A program made the position numbers and the translations under genes. Under the pieces are notes generated by a model. The model was not told where the DNA came from. It saw only the letters and a program-made list of their open reading frames with translations, and did not search any database. A DNA stretch of 64,000 bases from an uncultured Prevotellaceae bacterium (GTDB lineage Bacteria; Bacteroidota; Bacteroidia; Bacteroidales; Bacteroidaceae): positions 1-64,000 of the forward strand of contig OMWC01000013.1 of assembly GCA_900314655.1 (NCBI GenBank). Direction: 5' to 3'. Position 1 is the stretch's first letter; each line of letters opens with the position of its first letter. This document shows positions 42,836 to 53,019 of this stretch, piece by piece.

Positions 42836-44143
42836 ATGAAAGAATTTGTAATATCTGAAGCCAAGGCCGAGACGGCCGTGCTGGTGGGACTTATCACGCA
42901 ACAGCAGAATGAGGCCAAGACGAAGGAATACCTCGATGAACTGGAATTCCTGGCCGACACGGCAGGTGCCATCACCGTAAAGCGGTTTACGCAGAAGGTG
43001 AACGGTCCCAGCCAGACCACCTATGTGGGTAAGGGAAAACTGGAGGAAATCAAGCAATATATCAAGCAATGCGAAGATGCTGCCGACGATTATGAGCAGG
43101 CATTGGAAGCAGGCGAGTGTGAAGCGGTGGAGAATCCGCCTCAACCCGTAGGTATGGTCATCTTCGACGACGAACTCTCAGCAAAACAGATCCGCAATAT
43201 AGAGCAGGAACTGAAGGTGAAGATTCTCGACCGCACGACACTTATTCTCGACATCTTTGCCATGCGAGCTCAAACGGCCAATGCCAAGACTCAGGTGGAA
43301 CTGGCTCAATATCGCTATATGCTGCCCCGTCTGCAAAGGCTTTGGACCCACTTGGAGCGTCAAGGCGGCGGCTCCGGCTCAGGCGGCGGTAAGGGAAGCG
43401 TGGGACTGCGCGGACCTGGTGAGACACAGTTGGAAATGGACCGTCGCATTATCTTGCAACGTATCACGCTGCTCAAACAGCGGTTAGTGGAGATTGACAA
43501 GCAGAAGACCACACAAAGAAAAAACCGTGGACGGCTTATCCGTGCAGCCCTGGTGGGCTACACCAACGTGGGCAAATCGACCATTATGAACCTGCTGGCC
43601 AAAAGTGACGTCTTTGCCGAAAACAAACTCTTTGCCACACTCGACACGACCGTCCGCAAAGTGGTGGTGGAAAACCTGCCTTTCCTCTTGGCCGACACCG
43701 TAGGATTCATCCGAAAACTGCCCACCGACCTGGTGGATTCGTTCAAGAGCACACTCGACGAGGTGCGCGAAGCCGACCTGCTCATCCACGTGGTGGATAT
43801 CTCCCACCCCGATTTCGAAGAGCAGATTCAGGTGGTCAACCAGACGCTGAAAGAACTGGAGGCTGCCGACAAGCCAACAATGATGATTTTCAACAAGATT
43901 GATGCCTACAGCTGGGTGGAAAAAGAGCCTGACGACCTGACACCGCCTACCAAGGAGAACATCACGCTCGCCGAACTGCAGAAGACCTGGATGGCCAAGA
44001 TGGGCGACGACTGTCTGTTTATCTCTGCCCGTGAAAAGACGAACATCGATCAGCTGCGCGACACGATCTACAAGAAAGTGCGCGAACTGCACGTCCAGAA
44101 ATATCCATATAACGATTTTCTGTATAACATAGAGGAACAATAA
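42836..44143 (+). CDS. hflX: Ribosome-associated GTPase HflX
   Basis: A 435-residue GTPase that splits stalled ribosomes after stress. N-terminal HflX domain (about 1-195) with TYVGKGKLEEIK and ILDRTTLILDIFA, the Gly-rich linker GGGSGSGGGKGSVGLRGPGETQLE, then a G domain with P loop GYTNVGKST (about 241-249), ADTVGFIRKLP (G3) and FNKIDA (G4). Length fits the family, with an acidic insert at about 82-100. A TAAATTTG box at 42765-42772 is the probable promoter. It precedes the DUF4954 gene by 22 bp. Confidence 0.94.
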   Translation: MKEFVISEAKAETAVLVGLITQQQNEAKTKEYLDELEFLADTAGAITVKRFTQKVNGPSQTTYVGKGKLEEIKQYIKQCEDAADDYEQALEAGECEAVENPPQPVGMVIFDDELSAKQIRNIEQELKVKILDRTTLILDIFAMRAQTANAKTQVELAQYRYMLPRLQRLWTHLERQGGGSGSGGGKGSVGLRGPGETQLEMDRRIILQRITLLKQRLVEIDKQKTTQRKNRGRLIRAALVGYTNVGKSTIMNLLAKSDVFAENKLFATLDTTVRKVVVENLPFLLADTVGFIRKLPTDLVDSFKSTLDEVREADLLIHVVDISHPDFEEQIQVVNQTLKELEAADKPTMMIFNKIDAYSWVEKEPDDLTPPTKENITLAELQKTWMAKMGDDCLFISAREKTNIDQLRDTIYKKVRELHVQKYPYNDFLYNIEEQ

Positions 44144-44165
44144 CATTAACAAGCACAATACATTT

Positions 44166-46019
44166 ATGGAAAACTACAGATTATTGAGAGAAGAGGAAAT
44201 ACAGGTGCTCGAGCAAAACGGCTGTTGGGCTGAGGATTGGGAGCACGTAATGGTTGACGAGGCTTTCAAGCCCTACAACTTTCACCGGGTGGTCTTCTAT
44301 GGCAACATCCGCCTCGGAAGATTCGACAAACAGGTGGAGGTGAGCAACGGATTCATGAAGCACTCGGGTATCAACGACGCCACCTTGCGCAATGTCTCTG
44401 TAGGCAACAACTGCCTCATCGAGAAAGTGGGCAATTTCATCAACAACTATACGATTGGCGACGACTGCTACATATCCAACATCTCTACCATGGAGACGCT
44501 CGAAGGAGCAAGCTATGGTGCCGGCTCCATCATATCCGTGCTGAACGAGATGGGCGACGGCAATGTGGTACTTTTCCGCGAACTCAACTCACAGCTGGCT
44601 GCCTTTATGGTGAAGCACCACGAGGATAAAGTGCTGATTAACATCCTCAAACAACTCATCGACGACGAAGTGAGACTCTCGGCACCCGAGCGTGGCATCA
44701 TCGGCAACAATGTGAAGATTATCAATACCAAAGAGATTACCAACACCGTCATCAAGGGTGACTGCGAGATCAGCGGTACATCCCGTTTGGCCGACTGCAC
44801 GATCATGTCATCGAAGGATGCCTCGGTATATATCGGCACGGGAGTCATTTGTGAAAACTCCATCATCTGCGACGGATGCTCCATCAACAACTCCGTGAAG
44901 ATGCAAGACTGCTTCGTGGGTGAAGCCTGCCAGATCACCAATGGCTTCACAGCCGAGGCATCGCTCTTCTTTGCCAACTCGTTCATGGCCAACGGTGAGG
45001 CGTGTGCTGCCTTCTGCGGTCCCTTCTCGGCAAGCCATCACAAGAGTTCGCTGCTTATCGGCGGACAGTTCTCTTTCTACAACGCCGGTTCCAACACCAA
45101 CTTCTCCAACCATGCCTACAAAATGGGGCCGCTCCACTACGGAACACTCGAGCGCGGCACGAAGACGGCCAGCGGTTCCTATGTGTTGATGCCTGCCACG
45201 ATAGGTGCATTCTCAGTCTGCTTCGGCAAACTGATGCACCATCCTGACACCCGCAACCTGCCGTTCTCCTATCTGATGGCTTACGGCGACGACTGCTATC
45301 TGATACCCGGAAGAAACATCACCACCGTGGGACTCTATCGCGACATCAAGAAATGGCCCAAGCGCGACAAGCGAAGCAAGCAGTCGAAGAAGTCGATCAT
45401 CAACTTCGACTGGCTCTCGCCCTTCACCGTAGGCGAAATCCTGGAAGGCAAGAAGATTCTTGAGAATCTCCGCCAGGCCAGCGGCGACAATGTATCCACC
45501 TACAATTTCCACGAATATGTCATCAATGCCTCATCGCTGCGGAAAGGACTGAAATACTACGACATCGCCCTCCGCATCTATATGGGTGCCGTGTTGAAGC
45601 GTGCCGTCAAGGAGGGATTCCTCGGTATGCCTAAGACAGAAGTTGGAAAAGGCAGATGGGTTGACCTTTCCGGCCTGTTGCTGCCTGAAAGCGAAGAGAA
45701 GCGTCTCGCCGACGATATCCTCAACGGCACTTTGGAGAACATACAGGACGTGCTCAGCCGATTCGAGGAAATCAACGACCACTACAGCGACTACCGCTGG
45801 GCATGGAGCTATCAGCTCATCCTCGACTACTACCAGCTGGAAGAACTCGACGAGGCTGCCATTGAACACATCCGCGAAGATTACATCAAGGCCCGCCGTG
45901 CCTGGATTGTAGAGATACGCAAGGATGCCGACAAGGAGTTTGCCATGGGCGACGTGGAAAGCGAAGTCTATGAGAACTTCATCCAGCAGCTCGACCATGA
46001 GGTGGATTATGAGAATTAA
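44166..46019 (+). CDS. DUF4954 family protein (left-handed beta-helix)
   Basis: A 617-residue cytosolic protein of the DUF4954 family, frequent in Bacteroidales. Residues about 55-300 show hexapeptide-type repeats (V-x-NNCLIEKVGNFINNYTIGDDCYI ... INNSVKMQDCFVGEACQI), as in left-handed beta-helix sugar-nucleotide acyltransferases. The C-terminal 200 residues are helical. The function is unknown; by fold it could be an acyl- or nucleotidyl-sugar enzyme. It follows hflX closely and is separated from the protease gene by a CCCTCCCC-type repeat (46021-46055). Confidence 0.85.
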   Translation: MENYRLLREEEIQVLEQNGCWAEDWEHVMVDEAFKPYNFHRVVFYGNIRLGRFDKQVEVSNGFMKHSGINDATLRNVSVGNNCLIEKVGNFINNYTIGDDCYISNISTMETLEGASYGAGSIISVLNEMGDGNVVLFRELNSQLAAFMVKHHEDKVLINILKQLIDDEVRLSAPERGIIGNNVKIINTKEITNTVIKGDCEISGTSRLADCTIMSSKDASVYIGTGVICENSIICDGCSINNSVKMQDCFVGEACQITNGFTAEASLFFANSFMANGEACAAFCGPFSASHHKSSLLIGGQFSFYNAGSNTNFSNHAYKMGPLHYGTLERGTKTASGSYVLMPATIGAFSVCFGKLMHHPDTRNLPFSYLMAYGDDCYLIPGRNITTVGLYRDIKKWPKRDKRSKQSKKSIINFDWLSPFTVGEILEGKKILENLRQASGDNVSTYNFHEYVINASSLRKGLKYYDIALRIYMGAVLKRAVKEGFLGMPKTEVGKGRWVDLSGLLLPESEEKRLADDILNGTLENIQDVLSRFEEINDHYSDYRWAWSYQLILDYYQLEELDEAAIEHIREDYIKARRAWIVEIRKDADKEFAMGDVESEVYENFIQQLDHEVDYEN

Positions 46020-46020
46020 G

Positions 46021-46055
46021 AGCCCCTCCCCTACCCTCCCCTTGGGGAGGGAGTA
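46021..46055. repeat. CCCCTCCCC palindromic repeat
   Basis: CCTCCCCTTGGGGAGGG is a short palindrome filling the gap between the DUF4954 and M16 genes. It is related to the CCCTCC elements at 35768-35947 and 42522-42575. Confidence 0.5.
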
Positions 46056-46080
46056 ATTTGGATAAACAACAAATAAGAAA

Positions 46081-48987
46081 ATGAAGAATATTAAAAACAT
46101 TTTTGCTATTGGCCTGCTGCTGTTCGGAATGAGCGCAACGGCTAAAGATTACAAGTACGAGACCGTGCCCGGCGACCTGATGCAGACGCGCATCTACACC
46201 CTCGACAACGGCCTGAAAGTTTACCTGTCGGTCAATAAGGAGAAACCGCGCATTCAGACATTTATCGCCGTCCGAACGGGTAGTAAGAACGACCCTGCCG
46301 AAACCACCGGACTGGCTCACTATCTGGAGCACCTGATGTTTAAGGGCACTATGCAGTTCGGCACCAACAACCCCGTGGCCGAAGGCCCCCTGCTCAACGA
46401 CATCGAACAGCGCTATGAGGAATATCGCACTATTACCGACCCCGAACTGCGCCGGCAGAAATACCATGAGATCGACTCCGTGAGCCAGTTGGCTGCCAAG
46501 TATTTCATTCCCAATGAATACGACAAGCTTATGGCTGCCATCGGAGCCGAGGGAACCAATGCCTATACCTCTTTGGATGTCACATGCTACACCGAGGACA
46601 TCCCTTCAAACGAAGTGGAGAACTGGGCCAAGATTCAGTCGGACCGTTTCCAGAACATGGTCATCCGCGGTTTCCATACCGAACTGGAAGCCGTCTATGA
46701 GGAATACAACATCGGCCTCAGCAGCGACCAGCGCAAACTCTTCACGGCTCTCACAGCCATGCTCTTCCCCAATCACCCGTATGGCACGCAGACCACCATC
46801 GGTACGCAGGAGCATCTGAAGAATCCCTCCATCACGAATATCAAGAACTATTTCAACAAGTGGTACGTGCCCAACAACTGTGCAGTCTGCATGAGCGGCG
46901 ACCTGGATATGGACAAGACCATTGCCATCATCGACAAATACTTCGCCGGTTGGAAGCCCGGCGCAGATGTACGCCAGCCTGTCTTCCCTGCCCTACCGCC
47001 ACTCAACGCTCCCCGCGACACCACCGTTATCGGACAGGAAGCTGAGCAGATATGGTTGGGATGGCGTGCCGAGAAAGCCCAGTCGTTGCAGACCGACACG
47101 CTCAGCCTGCTGGGTGAAGTGCTGAGCAACGGCAAGGCAGGACTCATCGACCTGAATCTCGTTCAGCCCATGCAGTTGCAGGGTGCTTTTGCCGGTGCCG
47201 AGCCTTTGGCCGACCACGGTGGTTTCATCCTTATCGGACAGCCCAAAGAGGGACAATCACTCGATGAGGTGCGTCAGCTTCTCTTAGGCGAGATTGACAA
47301 ACTGAAGCGAGGCGATTTCTCTGACGATCTCCTGCCTGCTATCATCAACAACATGAAACTCAGCTACTACCGCTCGCTGGAGAACAACCGCAGCCGTGCC
47401 GACAAGTATGTAAACGCATTCATCAACGGTATCGACTGGGCACAGGAAGTGGGAGCCATCGACCGTATTTCCAAGATTACCAAGCCGCAGCTCGTGGCCT
47501 TTGCCAACCGTTTCTTTACCCCCGGCTATGTAGCTATCTACAAGAAGCAGGGCATTGACACCAACCAGAAGAAGATTGACAAGCCCGCCATCACGCCCAT
47601 CCCCACCAACCGTGACCAGATGAGCCAGTTCGTGAAAGACATCCAGAATGCCAAGGTGGAGCCCATCCAGCCCCGCTTCGTAGATTTCAAGAACGACCTG
47701 ACCATCTCTGAAACCAAGCGGAAGCTGCCTTTGCTCTACGTGAAGAACAACTCCAACGGACTCTTCAACCTCACGTTCCGCTACGAGTTCGGACAGGAAG
47801 ACGACAACCGCTACGGCGTGGCTGCCCAATATATCGACTATCTGGGCACCAAGAAGATGACACTCTCGCAAATCAAGCAGAAATTCTATCAGTTGGCTTG
47901 CAACTATAGCATCAGCGTAGGTTCTGACGCCATCAACGTAAGCCTCAGCGGACTCTCCGAAAACATGCCCGAGGCATTGGCCCTACTCGAAGACCTGATG
48001 CAGAACGCAAAGGTTGACAACGAGGCCTACGGAAAGCTGACAGATTTGATTTTGAAAGACCGCAACGACGCCAAGAAAGACCAGCGGGCTTGCTTCAGCA
48101 CGCTCTATGACTATGGTTCCTACGGCCCCCACAACAGCAGCCGCGACGTGATGAGCGCACAGCAGTTGAAAGAAACCGATCCGCAGAGCCTCCTCAATCT
48201 GCTGAAGAACCTGAAGAAATACGACCAGACTGTTTGCTATTATGGCCCAATGAGCGAGGGTGAGCTGTCTGCCATCATAACTCGTCTTCACAAAACACCG
48301 AAGAAGCTGTTGCCCGTTCCTGAAGGAAAGAGTTACGAACACCTGGAGGCCAACCAGAATGAGGTATTGCTGGCTCCCTACGATGCCAAGAACATCTACA
48401 TGCGCATGTTCCATAACGAGAAGCGCGACTGGCATCCTCAGGAGGCTGCCGTCCAGGCTCTCTTCAACGAGTATTTTGGCGGCGGCATGAATGGCATCGT
48501 CTTCCAGGAGCTCCGCGAAGCCCGCGGACTGGCCTACAACGCCTATGCCCTTTACAACCGTCCGCGCAAACAAGGACAGAAAGAGACTTTCTTTACGCAT
48601 ATCATCACCCAAAACGATAAGATGATGGACTGCGTTCGCCAATTCCATGAGATTCTCAACCAGCTGCCTGCCAGCGAGAACGCGTTCCAGATTGCCAAGG
48701 ATGCCCTAACCAAGCAACTTGCTTCACAGCGTACCACCAAGATGAGCATCATCAATGCCTGGCTCAACGCCAAGCGTTTGGGCATCGACTATGATCTCAA
48801 CGAGAAAATTTATGAGCAGTTGCCCCAGCTGAAACTTCAAGACATCGTCAACTTTGAGCGCCAGAACATGGCCAATAAGCCCTACCGCTATATTATCCTC
48901 GGTGACGAGAAGAACCTCGACATCCAGTCGCTGGAAAAGATAGCCCCCATAAAGCGTCTCTCACTCGAAGACATCTTCGGCTATTAA
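46081..48987 (+). CDS. M16-family zinc metallopeptidase (insulinase-like)
   Basis: A 968-residue exported protease made of two tandem M16 halves. Signal peptide about 1-21. The inverted zinc motif HYLEH (His80, Glu83, His84) and the distal Glu in ELEAVYEEYN (about 205) make the first half active; the second half (about 520-968) lacks HxxEH and is the usual inactive partner. Family members degrade peptides entering the periplasm. It is followed by a CTAGAAATA repeat spacer and fumarase. Confidence 0.92.
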   Translation: MKNIKNIFAIGLLLFGMSATAKDYKYETVPGDLMQTRIYTLDNGLKVYLSVNKEKPRIQTFIAVRTGSKNDPAETTGLAHYLEHLMFKGTMQFGTNNPVAEGPLLNDIEQRYEEYRTITDPELRRQKYHEIDSVSQLAAKYFIPNEYDKLMAAIGAEGTNAYTSLDVTCYTEDIPSNEVENWAKIQSDRFQNMVIRGFHTELEAVYEEYNIGLSSDQRKLFTALTAMLFPNHPYGTQTTIGTQEHLKNPSITNIKNYFNKWYVPNNCAVCMSGDLDMDKTIAIIDKYFAGWKPGADVRQPVFPALPPLNAPRDTTVIGQEAEQIWLGWRAEKAQSLQTDTLSLLGEVLSNGKAGLIDLNLVQPMQLQGAFAGAEPLADHGGFILIGQPKEGQSLDEVRQLLLGEIDKLKRGDFSDDLLPAIINNMKLSYYRSLENNRSRADKYVNAFINGIDWAQEVGAIDRISKITKPQLVAFANRFFTPGYVAIYKKQGIDTNQKKIDKPAITPIPTNRDQMSQFVKDIQNAKVEPIQPRFVDFKNDLTISETKRKLPLLYVKNNSNGLFNLTFRYEFGQEDDNRYGVAAQYIDYLGTKKMTLSQIKQKFYQLACNYSISVGSDAINVSLSGLSENMPEALALLEDLMQNAKVDNEAYGKLTDLILKDRNDAKKDQRACFSTLYDYGSYGPHNSSRDVMSAQQLKETDPQSLLNLLKNLKKYDQTVCYYGPMSEGELSAIITRLHKTPKKLLPVPEGKSYEHLEANQNEVLLAPYDAKNIYMRMFHNEKRDWHPQEAAVQALFNEYFGGGMNGIVFQELREARGLAYNAYALYNRPRKQGQKETFFTHIITQNDKMMDCVRQFHEILNQLPASENAFQIAKDALTKQLASQRTTKMSIINAWLNAKRLGIDYDLNEKIYEQLPQLKLQDIVNFERQNMANKPYRYIILGDEKNLDIQSLEKIAPIKRLSLEDIFGY

Positions 48988-48990
48988 TAA

Positions 48991-49035
48991 CTAGAAATAC
49001 TAGAAATACTAGAAATACTAGAAATACTAGAAACA
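48991..49035. repeat. CTAGAAATA tandem repeat, five 9-bp units
   Basis: Four CTAGAAATA units and a fifth CTAGAAACA lie between the M16 and fumarase genes. The same CTAG-rich words occur inside the GH94 gene at 24914-24950. Confidence 0.65.
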
Positions 49036-49059
49036 ATATTCAATAAAAAACAAAACATT

Positions 49060-50703
49060 ATGGCAACACCCGATTTCAAGTACGCTCCGATGTTCCAGCT
49101 CGGCGAGGACACCACGGAGTATCGCCTGCTCTCAAAGGAAGGAGTCAGCACAAGCGAATTTGAAGGACACAAGATTCTGAAAGTCTCCAAGGAGGCACTC
49201 ACCCTGCTCGCCCAGCAGGCTTTCCACGACTGTGAGTTCATGCTCCGCCGCGCCCACAACGAGCAGGTGGCAGCCATCCTCAGCGACCCCGAAGCCTCTG
49301 AGAACGACAAGTATGTGGCTCTGCAGTTCCTGCGCAACGCAGAAACATCCGTCAAGGGTATCCTCCCCTTCTGCCAGGACACCGGCACCGCCATCATCCA
49401 CGGTGAAAAGGGACAACAGGTGTGGACAGGATTCGAAGACGAGGAAGCACTCTCGCTCGGCGTCTATAACACCTACACACAGGACAACCTGCGCTACTCG
49501 CAGAATGCTCCGCTCAACATGTACGACGAGGTGAACACCCGCTGCAACCTGCCTGCACAGATTGACATCGAGGCCGTGGAAGGCGCTGAATACCGCTTCG
49601 TGATGGTAGCCAAGGGCGGCGGCTCAGCCAACAAGACCTACTTCTACCCCATGACCAAGGCCACCATCCAGAACGAAGGCACGCTGCTGCCCTTCCTCGT
49701 GGAGAAGATGAAGACACTCGGCACGGCCGCCTGTCCTCCCTATCACATTGCCTTCGTTATCGGCGGCACATCGGCCGAGAAGAACCTGCTCACGGTGAAG
49801 CTCGCCTCCATCAAGTACTACGACAACCTGCCCACCACGGGCGATGAGACCGGACGCGCATTCCGCGATATCGACCTAGAGCAGAAACTCCTCCTCGAAG
49901 CCCACAAGATTGGACTCGGCGCACAGTTCGGCGGCAAGCATCTGGCCCACGACATCCGCGTCATCCGTCTGCCCCGCCACGGCGCTTCCTGCCCCATCGG
50001 TATGGGCGTGAGCTGTTCAGCCGACCGCAACATCAAGGGCAAAATCAACGAAGAGGGCATCTGGTTGGAGAAGATGGACGACAACCCCACGGAGCTGATT
50101 CCTGAGGAGTATCGCCGTCCCGGCGAGGGAACGAAGGGCATTGAAATCGATCTCGACAAGGGTATCGATGCCGTTCGCGCCGAACTGACCAAGTATCCTG
50201 TCAGCACCCGCGTCAACCTGAAGGGCACCATCATCGTGGCCCGCGACATTGCCCACGCCAAACTGAAGGCTCGTCTGGATGCTGGCGAAGGCATGCCGCA
50301 GTATTTCAAGGATCATCCCGTGCTCTATGCCGGACCGGCCAAGACGCCCGAGGGCTATCCTTGCGGTTCGATGGGTCCCACCACGGCCAACCGTATGGAT
50401 CCCTACGTGGATGAGTTCCAGGCCAACGGCGCTTCGCTCGTGATGATTGCCAAGGGCAACCGCTCGCAGGTGGTCACCGATGCCTGCCAGAAGCACGGCG
50501 GTTTCTATCTCGGCACCATCGGCGGTGTAGCAGCCGTACTTTCGCAGTCGAGCATCAAGAGCATCGAGTGCGTGGAATATCCCGAACTCGGCATGGAGGC
50601 CATCTGGAAGATTACCGTTGAGGACTTCCCCGCCTTCATCCTCGTGGATGACAAGGGCAACGACTTCTTCAAGCAGCTGAAGCCCTGGCCTGCCACTTGC
50701 TAA
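49060..50703 (+). CDS. Fumarate hydratase, class I (iron-sulfur)
   Basis: A 547-residue class I fumarase that interconverts fumarate and malate. Cluster cysteines are C105 ([10 protein letters not shown]), C225 (GTAACPPYH) and C311 or C319 ([12 protein letters not shown]). [23 protein letters not shown] is the typical C-terminal domain block. In this group it runs in the reductive branch toward succinate. It is oxygen-labile, fitting an anaerobe. It stands alone, ended by hairpins at 50722-50740 and 50755-50810. Confidence 0.95.
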   Translation: MATPDFKYAPMFQLGEDTTEYRLLSKEGVSTSEFEGHKILKVSKEALTLLAQQAFHDCEFMLRRAHNEQVAAILSDPEASENDKYVALQFLRNAETSVKGILPFCQDTGTAIIHGEKGQQVWTGFEDEEALSLGVYNTYTQDNLRYSQNAPLNMYDEVNTRCNLPAQIDIEAVEGAEYRFVMVAKGGGSANKTYFYPMTKATIQNEGTLLPFLVEKMKTLGTAACPPYHIAFVIGGTSAEKNLLTVKLASIKYYDNLPTTGDETGRAFRDIDLEQKLLLEAHKIGLGAQFGGKHLAHDIRVIRLPRHGASCPIGMGVSCSADRNIKGKINEEGIWLEKMDDNPTELIPEEYRRPGEGTKGIEIDLDKGIDAVRAELTKYPVSTRVNLKGTIIVARDIAHAKLKARLDAGEGMPQYFKDHPVLYAGPAKTPEGYPCGSMGPTTANRMDPYVDEFQANGASLVMIAKGNRSQVVTDACQKHGGFYLGTIGGVAAVLSQSSIKSIECVEYPELGMEAIWKITVEDFPAFILVDDKGNDFFKQLKPWPATC

Positions 50704-50754
50704 TATCTTATACTCATAATTTGTTAGTATCCTAAAGGATACTGACAACGAACA

Positions 50755-50810
50755 AGCCCTTCACCATTAGTGACTGTCCAACAAAGAGTTGAATCACTTG
50801 GTGAAGGGCG
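50755..50810. repeat. Solo 51-bp palindromic unit, also fumarase terminator
   Basis: AGCCCTTCACCA pairs with TGGTGAAGGGCG around a 30-nt loop. Spacing from TTCAC to TGGTGAAGGG is 39 bp, the same as in the four end units of the two composite elements, and AAC again lies at unit positions 16-18 on the minus strand. Downstream CGCTTTTC allows a terminator role. It lies between convergent genes. Confidence 0.6.
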
Positions 50811-50840
50811 CTTTTCTTCCATTAATTGTCGTGATAATTA

Positions 50841-51077
50841 TTATTCCTCTCCCCAGATGTCTTGGAAAGCATCGGGCAGATGGTCGAGCGGGTTGTGCTC
50901 GTAGGAGCGCAGGGCTTTGTCGGTATCATCAAACGAAGCCATTTTACTCTCGGCCTCGCTCTGGCTGCCCTCCTCTCCGGGGACAACGGGAATGGTGGTG
51001 CCGACGAGCAGCCGGCACTCACCCATTTCTTCGTAGCGATACAGCTGGGGAGTCTGATAATTCTGTCTTTTCTTCAT
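50841..51077 (-). CDS. Small acidic protein, paralogue of the one at 55117
   Basis: A 78-residue protein with no signal peptide. I start it at ATG 51077: GGAGGAG lies 8 bp upstream, it aligns with MKKTYQ of the paralogue, and the gap from the large gene upstream is then 17 bp, the same as at the other locus. Shared blocks: Y-x-x-P near the start, GECRLLVGTTI, EGSQSEAESK, F-DDTDKAL and EHNPLDHLPDAFQDIWGEE at the C terminus. I know no function. The Met-Lys-Lys ... Tyr-x-x-Pro start is common in small Bacteroidota proteins next to secreted repeat proteins. Last gene of the six-gene operon. Confidence 0.7.
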   Translation of the reverse strand: MKKRQNYQTPQLYRYEEMGECRLLVGTTIPVVPGEEGSQSEAESKMASFDDTDKALRSYEHNPLDHLPDAFQDIWGEE

Positions 51078-51094
51078 ATTCATCTCCTCCCCTG

Positions 51095-53014
51095 TTAATT
51101 CACGATGACCTTGCGGCCATTCTTGATGAGTATCCGGCTCTTGCCCGTTCCGCGCTGCGGCTCTACGCGCTGACCCTGCAGGTTGTAATAGACGCCATCC
51201 TCCATCTTCGGAGTGAGGTCGGGAGCGACAACTCTTGTGGTCTCCTCATCATTCCACAAAAGCACGATGCTCTTGGCTTCGCCCACGGCTGTGGTCAGCA
51301 GTGGCAGGTAGGCTCTGTGAGCAGGCATCATTACGCTCCCGTCCTCTTCCTTGATCTTGATGAAGCGTCCGCCCTTCATCATATAGTTGGTGTAGTCACC
51401 CGTCACGGATTCTATGTGCTTGCTCTCCACCACGGGAACCAGCTGGTTGCCCTCGGTTGCCGAACCAGCCTCAGCGGTATAGCGCAGCTGATAGGTCTCG
51501 CCCGGTGTTCCGCTAAACAGCACGCCCGTGTTCTGGTTGATCACCTTGCCGTCGATATTCAGAATCTTGATGGCCAATTCTTCGTCCACCTCCTTCAAAT
51601 AGGTGCAGAAGTGGGCCTTTAGTCCGTCGGGCAGCGTCAGGTTAACATCAGCCGCAAACGTTCCGATACCCGATTCGGGCACGATGTAGTTGTAGAGGCT
51701 CTTGCTCTCGAACTCCACCGAGCGCGCTTCGCTCCATGCGCCCTTAGAGTCGCCGCAGCGCCACCACAGGGTGTGCGTGCCGGCCTCCACGTCGCTGATG
51801 TCGATGTCCATCGTACCCGATGCCGAGGCGAGCGGCCCGGTCTTGAAGTCATCCGTCTCTTCATCGAACCAATACATATATCGCGTAATGGTGGTTTCCT
51901 CTATCACATCGTCGTCTTTCACGATAAAGTATTTGGCCACCTGTGAGCTCCACAGTCCGGTATTGTCCTTTACGCGAACGGTAAGCGAGTGCAGGCCAGG
52001 CTTCAGCGTTGAGATGGGGATTTGTGAGGGCTGCGTTTCTGATGAGACAATGGCATCCATCTTTCCGTCAATCCAGTACTGATGCTGCACGATGCTCTTA
52101 TCACCCACACTGGTTTCCACTGTAGGCACAATGAAATACTTTGCCACTTGTGAACTCCACATTCCGGTGTTGTCCTGCACGCGCACGGTGAGCGAGTGGA
52201 GTCCGGGGAGCAGCCCTTCGATTTCAATGATGTCTATCGGGTCCTTCTGATTCAGAGTAACCTGAGCTTCTATCTTGCCATCAATCCAGTACTGGTGCCT
52301 GACAATCTCTTTGTCGTTGACACTTGTATCGGCATACGGCTTGATGAACGCCTTCGTCACCTGCGTGCTCCACACTCCAGTGTTGTCCTGCACGCGCACG
52401 GTGAACGTGTGGAGACCAGGGTTTAGTGAGGAAATCACAATGGGCTGCGGCTTCGAATCGGAAGTAACCGCCGCCTGAAGATTGCCGTCTATCCAGTACT
52501 GGTGCTGAACTATGCCATTGGGGGTTGCACTGTTTTCGGCATAAGGCACGATGAAAAACTTGGCCACCAGCGAACTCCACATTCCTGCTTTGTCTTGCAC
52601 ACGCACGGTGAGCGAATGGATACCAGGCTTCAATTTTTTAATAATAATAGCTGAGGGTTGCGAGGTAGAAGCAACCGCTGCCTGCAAATTCCCGTCAATC
52701 CAGTACTGATGCTTTTCTATCGAATTACTGTTAACGCTGGTGGAAACAAACGGCACAATGAAGTACTTTGCCAGTTGCGAACTCCACAAACCCTGAGTGT
52801 CCTTCACACGAATGGAAAGCGAGTGTAGTCCTGGCTTCAGCGTCGATATATCTATGTTGGCATGGTCTGGTGTCAAGTCTTGTGCTTGGGTGATATCTCC
52901 GTCCAGCCAGTATTTCCGCTCGACAATGTCATTTGTCTGCGCTGTCGCGACGGATGTCATAGCCAATGCCGCCGCTATCAGCAAATATCTTATTCTGTAC
53001 ATAGGCTTCAGCAT
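51095..53014 (-). CDS. Secreted protein with six YWIDG/WSSQVAKYFIV repeats and NGRKVIVN tail
   Basis: I start it at ATG 53014 (the open frame reaches 53116 but overlaps the upstream gene), giving 639 residues and a signal peptide around MYRIRYLLIAAALAMTSVAT. Six repeats of about 70-75 residues follow, each with HQYWIDG near the start and PGLHSLTVRVQDNTGMWSS toward the end; the sixth is divergent. The C-terminal 200 residues (from YNYIVPESGIGTF) match the 973-residue protein of the same operon, including GDYTNYMMKGGRFIKI, MPAHRAYLPLL and a final YYNLQGQRV ... ILIKNGRKVIVN. That tail resembles type IX-type sorting ends in Prevotella. Function unknown, probably at the surface. Confidence 0.75.
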   Translation of the reverse strand: MLKPMYRIRYLLIAAALAMTSVATAQTNDIVERKYWLDGDITQAQDLTPDHANIDISTLKPGLHSLSIRVKDTQGLWSSQLAKYFIVPFVSTSVNSNSIEKHQYWIDGNLQAAVASTSQPSAIIIKKLKPGIHSLTVRVQDKAGMWSSLVAKFFIVPYAENSATPNGIVQHQYWIDGNLQAAVTSDSKPQPIVISSLNPGLHTFTVRVQDNTGVWSTQVTKAFIKPYADTSVNDKEIVRHQYWIDGKIEAQVTLNQKDPIDIIEIEGLLPGLHSLTVRVQDNTGMWSSQVAKYFIVPTVETSVGDKSIVQHQYWIDGKMDAIVSSETQPSQIPISTLKPGLHSLTVRVKDNTGLWSSQVAKYFIVKDDDVIEETTITRYMYWFDEETDDFKTGPLASASGTMDIDISDVEAGTHTLWWRCGDSKGAWSEARSVEFESKSLYNYIVPESGIGTFAADVNLTLPDGLKAHFCTYLKEVDEELAIKILNIDGKVINQNTGVLFSGTPGETYQLRYTAEAGSATEGNQLVPVVESKHIESVTGDYTNYMMKGGRFIKIKEEDGSVMMPAHRAYLPLLTTAVGEAKSIVLLWNDEETTRVVAPDLTPKMEDGVYYNLQGQRVEPQRGTGKSRILIKNGRKVIVN

Positions 53015-53019
53015 TAGTA

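Noticed and set aside
50841..51077. Small protein as a bacteriocin with a double-glycine leader
   Set aside because: No Gly-Gly cleavage motif, no maturation or export genes nearby; left as unknown.
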